A stretch of 64,000 nucleotides of DNA from Caprella mutica (taxonomy: Eukaryota > Arthropoda > Malacostraca > Amphipoda > Caprellidae): NCBI GenBank assembly GCA_947561585.1, contig CANNZV010001857.1, positions 1 to 64,000 of the forward strand, in the 5' to 3' direction. The translations under genes were made by a program, and so were the position numbers. Shown here piece by piece: positions 22,670-35,640 of the stretch. Numbering within the stretch: the first letter of the stretch is position 1; each line of letters begins with the position of its first letter. The notes beneath the pieces are model-generated. The model ran no database searches. It was not told the origin of the DNA and worked only from the letters and a program-made list of their open reading frames with translations.

Positions 22670-25600
22670 GGAGTGACACCCTTCTTAGACAAAAATGTTT
22701 ATCACTAAGGGCTCAATCACTGCACAGGGTATTGGATCTATTCGTCAACTGATTGCCTGTATAGTTAGTTTACATAATATTATAACGTATATACTGTATA
22801 GTCCGTGGTAAGGGAAGATGGAGTTGGACCTGCTTCAGGGTACCTGTTTCACTCATTATTTGAACAGATTACGACTAAATGTTAATATCGATTTAGACAA
22901 GGATTCAAATGAGGCTATTCTAATATTGATCTTTTAAAGGTAGGATTAATATGAAATGTATAAAATGATTAATGCTACAGTCTATTATCTTTACTTATTT
23001 TATAGTTTGGTGTATCATTGCACTATCGCTTAGTAAGAGCTGCTATCTACCCAATTTAAAAGATATTCAGTGCAGCGCACAGTAAGCTAAAGTTCCACAA
23101 AATCCAAACTAAGATATCTATACTTAGTAAATTAAAATTTGAAATTAATCATTGAATTTTCGTAGCCAAAAATGAATAAATGTGAAGGCCATTGATAATA
23201 GTCAAATATATGGTTATTGCTAATATGAACTCTTAGTATTAATTGGTAAATAACATTTTCAGTAATGGTCTAAGAATAAATATGTTTCGTTTCTTCAGTA
23301 TAAATGAAGAAGCTATATTGTGGATTCAATTTATAAGATTGATTCTTTTGAAGATCTGTATTTGCAATTTATGGGGGGAGGGGGGGCTCAATATTTCATT
23401 GCAAGATTTGAATTTAGATTTGGCCACAGGTTCATTTTATACAATGTTTCCTCTTCCATTAGCTATTGATTGTTTCTTCAAAAGTGACTATATTCACTAT
23501 TATGAACACATTTGTGCAAAGCTTCCTATATTTTCTTGCTAACTATCAAAGCAAGAAAAAATTGATCAATCTCCAGTGAACTAAAATAATCGGAGTCATT
23601 AAACATTCGAAACGATTCACCTTGTCTCTCTATTCACAAACAAAAAATGAGCCTAAAGTAACACCTTTTTATTTCCGACCTATTGAGTGTAATTTCAATA
23701 ATGAAGAATACTCTTTTAAAAATTATTTAAAGTTATTTTCAACTCCTCTTACATGAATGAGGTTTCAAATTGGTTATATAATCGTGTAAGTTTTTTCAGA
23801 GACTTGTTATACTGCTTGGGATGTGATGTTCTTGGCTCAATATGAGTGTCACGGCATGGATTTTATGGTAATCGTGAAATTCAATTAGTTATTTTTCTAT
23901 ATCATTAATTTGAAAACTTTAATTCTTCTTCGGAACATTTATAAGTTGAACAAAAAATTTCTTATGTATAAAAACATATAATTATTTGTGAAATTGCGTT
24001 GTACTATTTTATTTTGAACTATAAATAGCATTTGAAATAATTATTTAAAATGTTCAAAGAAGAATTATAAATTGCCGTTTAAATTAATATACATAATTAG
24101 AAATTAATGAATAATTGGGCATCAATGATATCGCTGAGATATCAACTATATACATGTATCGATCTATCGTTATTTATGTGTTGATGACAATTACTGACCC
24201 AGTTCATCACTTTTCTTCACGCTGTACATATGTATTTTATGTTTCGAAGGATCCATTTATTTTTTGTTAGCCAAACCAGTGAGAATCGTGTATTGCCATC
24301 TCTACATTTTCTCTTCCGTCCGTGAATGCATTCACATTTTCTCTTTTATCTCTGACCACAATGTTTAAATTCGTGAACAGTATGGGGTAAATTGAATAAA
24401 ATTCTATTCGATTGCAAGTTAACAAATCAATAATTTAGCAAATGTTTCTACAGCTATAATAATTGATGTCCCAATGAATAATGTCTTCAATATCTTATGC
24501 ACTTTGTCAAATTTGTTCCACGGGAGTTAGAGTGTTTGTTTACAATCATCAGGTAAAGTGACGACCAAACAAAGAAGCCAGGTAGACTGTTTCCTTTTAA
24601 ACACCAATTGGCGAGTGTGTGGTACCTATTGAGCTTCATCACACCTATACTATATATCGAAACTTACCTTACTGAACTTTCGTACAATATTAATTCAGAG
24701 AATTGATTTATCGTTTTTTATTAAAGCAAAGGATTCGATGCAAAATTAAGAAAAACGTACAGATTTTAATGGCATTTAATCTGAATCAATTTATGAATTA
24801 GTCTGAACCTAACTATTTAAGTTATCTCAGTCATACGGTGTGCGGGAAATTCACCGCGGGAAATTCCACTACACGCGATTTCCCGTAGTAATTTCACTGC
24901 AACTTAATTAATTCATCACGTGCTAAATTCAACACAAAAACAGTTTCATTCAAGATTTAACAATAATACAAAAAACTAATAATAAAGTTAACAGTAACTA
25001 ACTATACATGAATAATGTGCAAAATGCAGGCGTTTTCAATGTTCATGTATTGTTATAAACAAAACTTTTTTAATGTAAATAAAACTTTTCTAATCAAAGA
25101 AAATACATAGGAACATGAATGTTAAATTACTATTACCTACTGAATATATGAAAAAATATTAATTAGGTAATATTAGAATCAACTTTAATTCATGTCATAT
25201 ATTTTGTTGAGTCACCCCTAAATAAATTTTCTTTACGGAAGTTTTCTATTGTCGTATTGCGTATTGCGCTCTTTGATTACTGTTTACTGCACCAATTAAT
25301 TGCGTCAAGTTGAAATACATAAAGTGGCTGTTATATCTTAGTTTCATTATCCACATATGTTCATAATTGCACCTAATAATGTCGAATAAGTTAAAAACTA
25401 ATGATTGTTGTTTCAACATTGATTTCTTTTGGGATACTATCTGCGTTATAAATTTTAATCAATCCATACTTATAACTGATATAAGTGACTGAAACAATAA
25501 TTACAAAATGTCCTAAAATTGAACCTACCTATTCAAACAAATATGTTACCAGCCATTTAACGTAACTTTAGCGTATACAATTGAAATCATTATCGGCATA

Positions 25601-25853
25601 AAAATTAGCGTGATATTACGCAGTTCAGCTTCAGATATGAGAGTTTAAAGTCATTCATTCCCTATGTATTACTGAAGGATTAAGAACTTTAAAAAAAAGG
25701 TTTCTCTCTCTTTTTGGCAAATTTTGATCAAAGATTGCCGTAATGTAGTTTGTTGTATCTGCTAGTTTGTTGTAATGCTCACTTCCTGATTGATGAATTG
25801 GTGAGCTGCACGACCAATAGAGTGACATTAAAAAGTCAATGTTTTTATTTTCA
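22670..25853. other. AT-rich region, no supported gene
   Basis: Contains a G-run at about 23372-23386 and a weak palindrome at about 23915-24070 (TTCTTCTTCG and AAAGAAGAATT blocks). The open frame at 23243-23542 has no recognisable motif. Nothing else is supported. Confidence 0.4.
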
Positions 25854-27625
25854 GATGACCATTAGTCCAATACTACGTACTCATGAAAAAATAACAAAGG
25901 CGAAATCCTGAGTCATTTGGACAATATTTAGGTGAATCAAGTCAATGGAAATGTTACCGTTATTTACAAAAATATGAATATTCATAATATTTCAGTTTAT
26001 TTTAAAATTGACATATTGAGCAAGTTTTTTTTGTACACTGTATAAATAAATGTTTCATTCCTTTTTAAAAATGAAACCGCAGTTTATACGTAATACCCTC
26101 ACAACAAAACAATCCGGTGCAAAAAAGAGAGGAGCGGCTGAGAGAAATACCTACCCCATTCCTGTTTTGAATTCCAGGACAATAATCCCCGTGGTAAGAT
26201 AAATCATAAATCCCCCCCCCCTCCCAGACCCCAGTCCAAAAGGAAAACAGCCAACAATCCCCTAGTGCGGAAAAAATTATCCAATTCCGTCTTACACCAC
26301 TTTTTAGTGGATTTGAACTAACAAAATCAAAATGCAATATAAATATTAAAAAGGAAGTAGTTCTTGCAATTAATATATTTAAATTTATTCACTTCTATTA
26401 CTCTATTTAAAATTATTAATTACTAACAAATTAATGTAAACGGTAACTAGTTCTTTATGTTAAAATATTAAACAAAATTCATTGTCAACAATAAACTAGT
26501 GTTCATCACCTATAGTGGTTACTTTGTGCTATATTTTCAATAGCTTCATTTCAATATTGTCAATTCAATATTCAACTACCTAATAAAGTTCTTCTATATT
26601 ATAACAGAAATGAATTTACAGAATTTGCTATATTTCATTTGCTATATTTCATTTGCTATATTTCATTTGCTATATTTCATTTGCTATATTTCATTTGCTA
26701 TATTTCATTTACTATATTTCATTTGCTATATTTCATTTGCTATATTTCATTTGCTATATTTCATTTGCTATATTTCATTTACTATATTTCATTTGCTATA
26801 TTTCATTTGCTATATTTTTCTTATTTACTTTAAATCAAACCTTCATATAATAACTTCATACTTTGTTGCTTTTTTGCAAATTCTTTTTCGGAGGTCTGAA
26901 CTTAAAATCTAAATTTGCTAATTGATGCTGTTGGAAGAAATCTATAAGGTATTAAACAAGACACTAATGGAATTAAGCAATTAGAAAAACATCACAATGT
27001 GACACCAGGCTGAAGACATTATTCCTTTTTACGTATTGTTTCATCACTAAGTTCATTAAGATTGTCAAGGTAGAATATGATAAAAGAGATTACAAATCTG
27101 AATTTAATACCTAAATTTTGCAAATTCATGTGTGTTAAATGGAAGAGTTTCATTAGGTAATCACTAATTGAACACGAAGAAAATATTAAAAATAAACTAT
27201 TGACAATATCTCGCCATTAGGCGATGAACACTAGTTATTTGTTAGCAATGAATTTTGTCTAATATTTTAACAGCATGAACTAGTTATACTAACCCACTAA
27301 CGGGTGGATTAATTGGTCGGGGTTTTTGAGCAGGAGGATCCAAGACTGAACCTTATAAACAAAAGCAATGAATGGATTTTTTCTTCCAGCCATTGAGTAA
27401 GAGTGTGAACTGCAGTTTCATATTCAATAGGAATTAATTATTTATTTGAACAGTGTACAAATAAATTTGCTCAATATGTAAATTTTGAAATAAACTTAAA
27501 TATTATGAAAATTTGAATTTTTTGTCTGCATGAGTAAAATTTCACCTCTAAATATTGTCCAAATGACCCACGATTTCACCAGTGTCATTTTTTCATAGGT
27601 ACACAGTATTGGACTAATGGCCATT
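25854..27625. mobile_element. Large foldback element enclosing a minisatellite
   Basis: The left arm (25854 to about 26515) and right arm (about 27220 to 27625) are imperfect reverse complements: CCATTAGTCCAATACT, GTCATTTGGACAATATTTAG, ACATATTGAGCAA, GTACACTGT, ACAAAATTCATTG and ACTAGTGTTCATC appear in matching order. The left arm is about 250 bp longer owing to an insertion near 26090-26300. The roughly 700-bp loop holds the 14-bp array at 26628-26814. No coding sequence and no clear target duplication. Confidence 0.82.
26628..26814. repeat. 14-bp minisatellite, about 13 units
   Basis: Nearly perfect CTATATTTCATTTG units lie head to tail, with only G/A differences in a few (CATTTA). Because 14 is not a multiple of 3, all three plus frames stay open through the array and encode the same 14-residue cycle (YFICYISFAIFHLL), giving spurious hydrophobic open frames. 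The near-identity implies recent expansion. Confidence 0.95.
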
Positions 27626-27684
27626 CAATTTAACCAATTTCAAACATTCACATCTTATGCAGTAGCTATTGTCACCCTAAAGCC

Positions 27685-28928
27685 AAAGGTTCATAGACTA
27701 TAACAGGTTAAAGGTCCCCTCCAAGCAAATTTTTTTATTAATTAAATCAACGAGGCTAATGTTTCTTATCATTTTACTGCAAACCCCATAAAATTTGATA
27801 GCATATTTTTAATTTTATATGCGTTTAAAGATTTTTATAATCGAAACTCTACAACCTATTTTACTTCCGACTTTCTAATTTTCAGTCTGAAGAAGAAGAA
27901 TGTACACCATTTTTCTTATTGTCAACTAAGTATTTGGTTCAATAAATCTATTTATTATTCGTTTAAATATTTAAATTTAGATAAACTTATTATAGAATTG
28001 TTTATAAACTTTAGGAAACAATTAATATCTTGAACGAAGGCCAAAAACGCATTGTTTTGTTTAAAAATCTAAATTTGTAATCAAAACAAAGAGTGTACAA
28101 TCTTCTTTCTCAGCGTCAGGTTGGAGATTCGCTCAATTGTTGCTCACAGAGTATTAAAAAACTTTAAAAGCAAATAATAAAATATATACTGAACCAAATT
28201 GTATGCGGTTTGCGGAATAATGATCGCAGACCTTAGTTCTATAATATTATATAATAAACTCATTTTTTTACCGGAGCCTGGAGAGGACCTTTAAACGAAT
28301 GGGGAAAAAATTGTCATAGAGAAAATAACAATTTCTGTCTTCCTTCTTGAATATATCTTAAACGGTAGATTAAACTCGCAAGTGAGTCAACCTAGAATTC
28401 TTTAGAACTTAATAATCTATCGAATGATGTAATTTTTTTTAAATAAGTCTTTCCGCTGCAAAATAGACAAAAAACGAACTGCTATTCACTACGACAATTA
28501 GCAATGGAAGGAACAATTTCTGTCCTTCTTCTTGAATATCTCTTAAACGTAGATTAAACTCGTGCGTTAGTCAACCTAGAATTGTTCAAAATTTAATAAT
28601 CTATCGAATGGTGTAAAAATATTTAAATGAAATGGTTTTTCCGTTGCAAAAGGAACAAAAGACTAACTGCTATTCACTCCGTTGTTCGTTGATTAGGGGC
28701 ACTGGTTAACATTTTCATCCGCTTTACTGTAGCTAAAATAAGAACATACATAATATTGCAATAATAAAATAAGAAATAAAACGTATAAAATGTCAATTAT
28801 TTGTAACATAGGTTTCATAGGTTTTAATCTAAAGAAAAGGTTTTCATCTAAAAAATTTGTAGACGCAGCTCTTAGTAACATTTCGTACTATTTCTATTCG
28901 TTTAACCTGTTATAGTCTATGAACCCTG
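27685..28928. mobile_element. hAT-like non-autonomous element with 8-bp TSD
   Basis: The exact 8-mer CTAAAGCC flanks the element at 27677-27684 and 28929-28936. The terminal inverted repeats include 25 identical bases, beginning GGTTCATAGACTATAACAGG, at about 27688-27712 and 28901-28925. The outermost right bases read CAGGG inward, as in many hAT ends. The interior (about 1.2 kb) has no transposase but contains a tandem duplication at 28305-28690. Confidence 0.8.
28305..28690. repeat. Two direct tandem copies of about 190 bp
   Basis: 28305-28493 and 28494-28690 share AACAATTTCTGTC, CTTCTTGAATAT, GTAGATTAAACTCG, GTCAACCTAGAATT, AATAATCTATCGAATG and ACTGCTATTCACT in the same order and spacing. 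They differ by many point changes, so the duplication is not recent. Confidence 0.85.
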
Positions 28929-29159
28929 CTAAAGCCCCCTTTACACATATATCAGTATTGAGGTAATAAATAAATTTTGTTATCCATGATGCCTGCAGGT
29001 ATAATGGATACCAATCAAATTTAAATTAAAGTCCGAATACACCTCTTTTGAAAAACAAACAACCGATTAGTCAGATAAACAGCAGAGTTGTACCAAGCTT
29101 CAACACAGTAATTGAAGTAGGGATGGATAATTGAGTAATTTACACTTTTTAAAACGTTA

Positions 29160-29560
29160 GGTGGTAGAAAATCACTAATTTTGTAGAGTATTCCAATATT
29201 TAGATCTCACATTACCAACAGAACCTCCGCATATTTCGATGTAAGGGAGAGTATAGCTATTTTTATACGAGAAAATCATATATTTGGTTTTCTCTATGCT
29301 CAGCTTTAAACGATTAGTAGTCATCCAATTCGAGACTGAAGAAAGATGAGAGTTTATATTATGATGAGTAGTTAATAATTCCTCTTTGGAAAATTTACAT
29401 GATATAGAAGTATCATCAGCAAATAATAAAAAGTTAAAGAAAGTATCACAATTAGGTAAATCATTCATAAAAATTGAAAACGACAGAGGAACACCCAATA
29501 TTTGTAAACAAATTTGAAGTGCAAACTCCTTATTATTTTCAATGAACATGTTGTTAGAAT
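29160..29560 (-). pseudogene. LINE reverse transcriptase fragment
   Basis: The minus strand encodes LGVPLSFSIFMNDLPNC, then NFLLFADDTSISC, the catalytic box of a non-LTR reverse transcriptase. HLSSVSNWMTTNRLKLSIEKTK and a short stretch after it follow. The usual G-V-P-Q-G-S-x-L-G-P segment is collapsed to LGVPLSFSIF, indicating a small internal deletion. The fragment is about 130 codons, truncated on both sides. It is a different family from the LINE at 41.3-42.7 kb. Confidence 0.8.
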
Positions 29561-31294
29561 AAGTTTATATTACCAAATAATGTTGTCAAAAGTCAAAGAC
29601 ACATAAATGAAGTAACTGATTGGCAATTTTCTTCCTGGCAGTTTTTTGCCAGTTAATTTTCCGAAAACCCAATATTTGTAATTCGTTACTTTTTGAATAC
29701 ATGATTAGCTACAATTATACTTCATTAATACATCACATGCAATAGTTGACATCATTGCCTTTAAAACAATCTATACGTTAAATATGCGAGTTTCCAAAAT
29801 TCAATGTTTTATTTCAAATAAAATATCAAAGAGATTCCTAAGCATTTATATTATATTAGCGTTAAAAAAGATACACTAAAAATAGAGACAAATTTGATTA
29901 ATCCATCATCAAATACCATCTAAAGAGTTAATAAATGATTGTTCAATTAACATAAATTGTGACTTTGCCATTTATTGTATGCAAAGAATATGTTACAATT
30001 GCCTCTATTCACCATCTAACTGCATTACAATTTACAATGTATGATAGAATTATGTATGCTATTGTATGTCAGAATTAAATACACATGATTATAAGTCAGT
30101 TTAAATGCGGTTGTATCAATATATCTATAGAAGTGTTAGTATAAGACGTTAGGTAAGTCTGCCTGAGAGTAATACAAACCTAGAAATAATCGGATATTCT
30201 TGTGATACTATATATTTGCTGCAGTGAATTCATCGTTGCTCATCGAACTGATTTTCTTTCTCAAAAATATATTTCATTTAACTCATCTTGCTATTTGAGG
30301 AAAATCATTCCAATTGAATGCCATTAAAGCTTCATTTTTCTCACTATTCTAGCTTAGAAAATTGCTGCAAAGCATTCTACAACCTGTACAAACAATGACA
30401 CATAAAAACGTCAGAAACAAGTACGTACGTCTGGAAACTATTCTGCAAATCTTCAGCCTCAAAAACTTGCTTCCGTGCCTTTGTGTGGTATTATTTTCTC
30501 TCGTGATTTATAAGGAAAAGAATTTAAAAAGATCATATTTATTAGATTTAACATTTGTGCGATGCATGCGTTAGTCTTTAAGTTATATAGGCTCGGGAAA
30601 AGATAAAATTTCCAATTAGTAATGAATCATAATAAATAATTATATATGTACATGCAATGATTAATACACATATATTTTTTCTCTAGTTTGTATGTATTGA
30701 TAATATATTCGTTTATTCATCCACTGTTCACATTACATTGTCACAAGTATAACATTAGTATTTAATTCATAGAACTCCAGGGCAGGACTATTGGACAGTT
30801 TTAAAGCACATGCAAGCATATTCCCCCGCATTGCAGAGAATGGAATTGTAGCAAAGTTTCAGCTGCTCCGAGAATTTCGCTCTCCAAATTTCGCCTCATA
30901 TTTCAGAGGGCATTTTCTTTATTTACTTCAAGTCCAGTGCTGCCGATTGATCAACTCTCATTAAAACAATTCATATTGTCACTTATGCAAACTCTATCTA
31001 TATTTACATTTCACATCTCTCTGGAATGAAAAAATTAGCTCTAACAGTAAGCATTAAAGAACATAGGATTATAGAAAAAACAAATTTCGATAGGATTATA
31101 TAGAAAACAGCAGAAAGGTATTATTTACATAGCTAGTCTTAATTTTCGACTGAAAAATTTAAATATCTAACAATTATATCGCAAAATATGTTCTACAATG
31201 GGAAAAAATATGTCGGCACAAAATTGATTGAAGTATACAACGATTTTACAAATAGTATGTAATACTGTTTATATTGATTTAAATAATTACTTGA
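29561..31294. other. AT-rich region with one foldback-end fragment
   Basis: 29615-29665 contains TGGCAGTTTTTTGCCAGTT, resembling the terminal motif of the foldback element at 21.4 kb, here without a partner. No supported gene; the open frame at 30362-30574 shows no family signal. Confidence 0.4.
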
Positions 31295-31555
31295 AACCTT
31301 TTGCCCCAGGGGCTCTATCCTGAAGCTGTCTGTGGTGAATGGAAGAGAAGGGGAGTGCGTCCCTTGGACCCCGAACTGTTGTAATTTGGAATAAATGATA
31401 ATTTTTCCTTTTTACCATGTTTATCTTTTTTTACATTTTTTTAACTCTTCTTTCAGACTGCTTCTTTCAGTCCCTTGTATTTAATTTCCTCTTGGCCTTA
31501 GCGATATGGCCTATCGTTCCGAAGCAGACGTTAAACACCTTCTAAATAATTACTT
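31295..31555 (-). repeat. Dispersed SINE-like repeat, copy B
   Basis: Read on the minus strand it starts GTTTAACGTCTGCTTCGGAA, continues with GGAAATTAAATACAAGGGAC and AAGAAGCAGTCTGAAAG, then jumps to the 3' module ending CTCTTCCATTCACCACAG and GAGCCCCTGGGGC. The middle part present in the longest copy (47943-48450) is missing, so this is an internally deleted copy. Confidence 0.75.
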
Positions 31556-33060
31556 GAAACCTTAATTATACAAAATGGTTGATGAAAGATGCATGAATAA
31601 ATTTTATGATATAATATTCCGTGTCTGAGTCACATCATTGTAAATAACTCTGTCCCATGGCTTACTTATTCTAAAACGAGGGTATAATATGATGCATTCT
31701 AATAATACAAGTTTGTCTGCAATTCCAAAGTCCGTAACTAATTCCCGTTCCATTCATTGGAAGGAATCTCGTGTACATAATAACATTCGTAAACTGAACA
31801 CAAGACTCGGACACGCTAATCTAAACTTTGAAGCTATTTTACCTCCTGGGAGATGACACCACTGCCTACGACTGGAATAAACTCCATTTAGTGATGCGAT
31901 GGCAACTCATTCTTACAGACTAACATATTGCTAGACAATAGATATCACTTAGGAAAATTTGTAACTATAACTGAACATTCGAATGGATGAAATCAACATT
32001 TACACACTCTAATATGTAAATAAATAAATCTACGGTAAATTTAATGTTAATATTACTGATTGACAATCCTGTTGCATAAATTATTGAAAGTAACGTTAAG
32101 GAAGTATAGTTATTGCGTGTGTGATGTCTGAGAGACATTCTAAAATGATTGAAAATATTTCAATTATTTCGCAGTATTCACTGTCCAATAAGAATTTAAA
32201 TGATTACGAAATCATTAATTAAACAGAATAACCCTTACTAACACCATTAAAATATGTCACCTTCTTTGCAAAATATATCAGAACGAATTTCTTAACACAA
32301 TTTTTTTCTTAGTTAGCACTGGAGTGGATTGGCGCAGAATTGGCGCATTCGTTCGGGTCTTCCATTGCGCCATCAGCAGTAGGACGAGCATTGTTTTTAA
32401 GAAAAATGATTCAGTCTGTGGTATAATATCAGGGGCGTTGTAAATCATCTAACATCTGAAATAGAAAAATGCTAATATTATTGTGATAACTATCTTAAGT
32501 ATAGAAAACATATTGTTACGATGCTTTAGAAACACGTTAATATTTATTCAGTAACAGTTTATATTTACCAATCATCAAATCGGTATATAAATCTAGTATG
32601 TGTCACTAAAAACAAGTATAGTTCTAGTTGCAGTAGGTACTAGCTATCTAAATTGTTTATCAGCTTCTTAATAGTTTTAGCTTTTTTATCTCCAATGGTA
32701 ATCATATTTTGCAGCAATAGCCGAGATAGAAATTTTTGAACCTGGTCATCAAAAATTGAAATTCTCTTATTAAATCAAAAATATATAGTTTTTTCCTATT
32801 ATATGACTTAATAATAGGAGTATATAGTGTTCAAATGTTGCCATCACCGACTATTAGATATAATATTAATAGAAGCTTCCATATGAAGTCACGAAGTGAC
32901 GCAACTTTTTGTCATCTGGCCCGATGCCTGGAGTATTCAAGTGGCTTTGCTCTTTATTGGTGGTTTGGAAGAAATTGTAAAATTCAAAATTATCGTCACA
33001 TAGCTACTAAAATATCGTAAAGTGAATGATGTAAATATTTGTCTATTCTTGATGTTAACT
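31556..33060. other. AT-rich region, no supported gene
   Basis: 32325-32400 is locally GC-richer with GCGC-containing repeats, but no open frame, RNA or element ends could be supported. Confidence 0.4.
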
Positions 33061-34145
33061 AAAGATGGGACAAAGTATCAGAATTGTTATCGGTATTTTT
33101 TCTGATATCGGTATTACTAAAAAAGTATCGATACCAAGAGTATTTTAAATTTCTTTAATATAATTTATTTAAACAATAAATTTCTAATTGTAACTATAAA
33201 TTAACCTTAACTATATTTAATTTAAATTAATCAAAAAATAATTTCTTTAATTAATTTCATTTTTTTGATTAATTTCATTAATCAAAAAGTAATAAGTAAT
33301 CCTACTTTTCATAATTTCTATATTTTGTAATACTTATTTATACCTAGTATGAAATTAATTATATTCAGTTCAGTCAAAATCAAACTATCGCCAAATTGGT
33401 CCTAAATCGATTTAGTATATTTATTTATGTAACATTAGAATATTCGTTGATTTTAGAAATGTTTATATAAAAAGTATATTGTAAATTAGTGGTGCCAACT
33501 GTGGACTGTGGTGTACCGCGTAACTAATCATTGTAGTACGTAAACAAAATGATAACCAGTCCATGACTTGAATCGGTTATTAACTTATGAAAATGGTGAA
33601 AAGAATTTGTGAAATTGAAAACTGTCCTTCGAGTCAATTAGATTTAGTTTTGAAAAGAAAACCATCTCTTCATAAATTACCTGTTAATACTGTTGATAGA
33701 AAAATTGTTTACATGTTATCAGCTGTAAAATGTAAACAAATAGTACAGAGTGGTGGCGCCATCTGTAGGAGGACGAGGGAATTAAATCGAATTTATAAAA
33801 TATGATATATATCGCTTATTATATTTTTTTCAACCGTTTAATTCTACAAGAATGCTTTATTCTTACTAAGTGATCGTTCAACATTAATATTATGAAAACA
33901 AAAATTGACTGAACTGCCCCTTTAAATACCTTTATATGACCGCCATTAAACGATTTTTAAATAATCTGTTGTTTCGAAGGTAATATTATTTACAATATTT
34001 AATATTGTTTAAATTTTTTTTTTAATTTTTAGTATTTCTCCATATTACAAATCAACTGCCTTAATTTCATATTATAATTAAACATCAGTCATAATCTAGC
34101 TAGGAATCGGTATCGGTGAAAATTTCGGCATCGTCCCATCTCCAA
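33061..34145. mobile_element. hAT-like element with GATGGGAC ends
   Basis: The left end reads AAGATGGGACAAAGTATC and the right end, inward, GAGATGGGACGATGCCG. GATGGGAC-type ends with ATCGGTAT blocks just inside occur in hAT elements of many insects. The blocks TTATCGGTAT and CCGATACCGATT lie inside the ends. No exact 8-bp duplication was found. The interior holds a THAP-like fragment (33587-33805) and, near 33907-33925, the right end of the TTAA-type MITE family. Confidence 0.5.
33587..33805 (+). pseudogene. THAP-like zinc finger fragment
   Basis: The 72-codon frame starts MKMVKRICEIENCPSSQ and continues to SLHKLPVN. C-x4-C soon after the start and a later F/L-H-K-x-P pattern are what the first half of a THAP domain looks like (C-x2-4-C, then H-x-F/L-P); THAP domains bind DNA in P-element-type and other transposases. 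The expected C-terminal C-x2-H and AVPTIF parts are not visible. It ends soon after in a region not resembling the family. It may be a degraded transposase start or a small domesticated remnant. The call is tentative because the match is short. Confidence 0.35.
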
Positions 34146-35640
34146 TATGTTGACATCTCGTGCGTTTGCATTTTTTTCGAGAGCGTCTGTTCTTTTTGAG
34201 CAGTAAAGCCAAAAGAAGTAGCTAACTCTTCTTATGATGAAGTAATTCTTTAGATTGAGGGTTTCCTAAAATAGTTGTTTGCCTTTTGCAGTGACGGTCA
34301 CTAGTTGCCGAGTCTTTCACACGAAACACTGAGTGACTCGAGTGAAAGGGGCCTAATTTAGAGTATATTGAAATGATGATGAGAGTTCAAGGTAGCGCAT
34401 GAATGAAAAATATTTAATATTATAACTAGGTACAGCTTAAAACTCACTTGCAGATTTTTTAAGATTTGCGTTACATTGAAAAAACATTACTTACGTTACA
34501 TTGATATGTGGACACCAATTGAAATGAAAGGCAAATAATAATTACTAAATTTTTTCTAACGCGTCCGAAAATATGAAACTGTCCAATATTGGAACATACC
34601 CAAGTCCATACAATAACTGGAACTGCCCTGAATTAATGGAACGGAGCAGGAATACTTGAAAGGAGTTTTAATTTTTAAAAATGTCCCTTGTTAAGTCATT
34701 TGGTAACTGTCAAGGCTTCACAGGGTGGATTCATATCAATGTACGCTAAGTCGAGGCATCAAAACTAGTTTCTTGTAATATAACTCATAGAAAATGAAAA
34801 TATTGAAGATTTACAATTATATAATAAGTTCAAGCCATGTTTCGTAATTATTTCAGCTCTTATAAAAGCAAGGCCTGTCTGTACCTCATAATTTTGTGCA
34901 AGGGAGTGTATATATCTTTCTTTCTTTATCTTTGTATGCAAATTCAGTAAACAACTATTCAGCAATTAACACAAAGAGTGATCTCAATAAAGCATAAACA
35001 AAGTCATTAATCGTTATATAGAGCTAACTATATAGTACTAATATTATTAAACCATCTTATAGTTCAAATGTGACATCGTTTTCCTTCCAATAACAGTGCA
35101 GTAAGGCTTTCTGAATAAAATACATAACAGTACATTCAATAATTTGTACTCAATCCATACAGATAGTTTGAGGTTATTTAGAAGTGTTAGAGGGTTCTCC
35201 AACCAAGAAAAGGACATGAAGAGGAATAATAGAAGAGTTTGGAAGTAAGAGAGTCCTAAATGTTAGTGCGATGGTGCAAGTGATGAGTGTAATAGCAGCA
35301 ACGACTGAAAATGAACAGAGGCAATCATCATTCCCTTCAATTTATCAGTATAATATCAAAAACTTTGTACTTCATTTTAGTTCAATTTGAATTATCTTCT
35401 CTATAATGGTTGGTTAAATTTATCAAATAATTCTTATTATTATAAATTAAATTAATAATATCATTATTAATTATTTCCTTACATGCAAGACGTCAATAAT
35501 TTGGCTCAAAATATAGAATACTTAGTCAAAACATCGGGTATTCAATTAATATTAACAACGGAAAACTTATTAGACCACAATTTACTCATTATTCCAAGTA
35601 AAAGAAGTAATTGTATACAAATATACTAAGGAGAAATACA
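34146..35640. other. AT-rich region with one MITE end
   Basis: 34785-34895 resembles the right half of the small inverted-repeat family described at 35641: CTCATAGAAAATG and an end reading inward GTACAGACAGGCC with TTGCTTTTAT. Otherwise no gene or repeat is recognised. Confidence 0.4.

Noticed and set aside
23243..23542. 99-codon plus-strand open frame
   Set aside because: No motif recognised and no exon signals; contains a G-run and AT-rich codons only.
26610..26912. Overlapping hydrophobic open frames that look like small membrane proteins
   Set aside because: They are the 14-bp minisatellite read in three frames.
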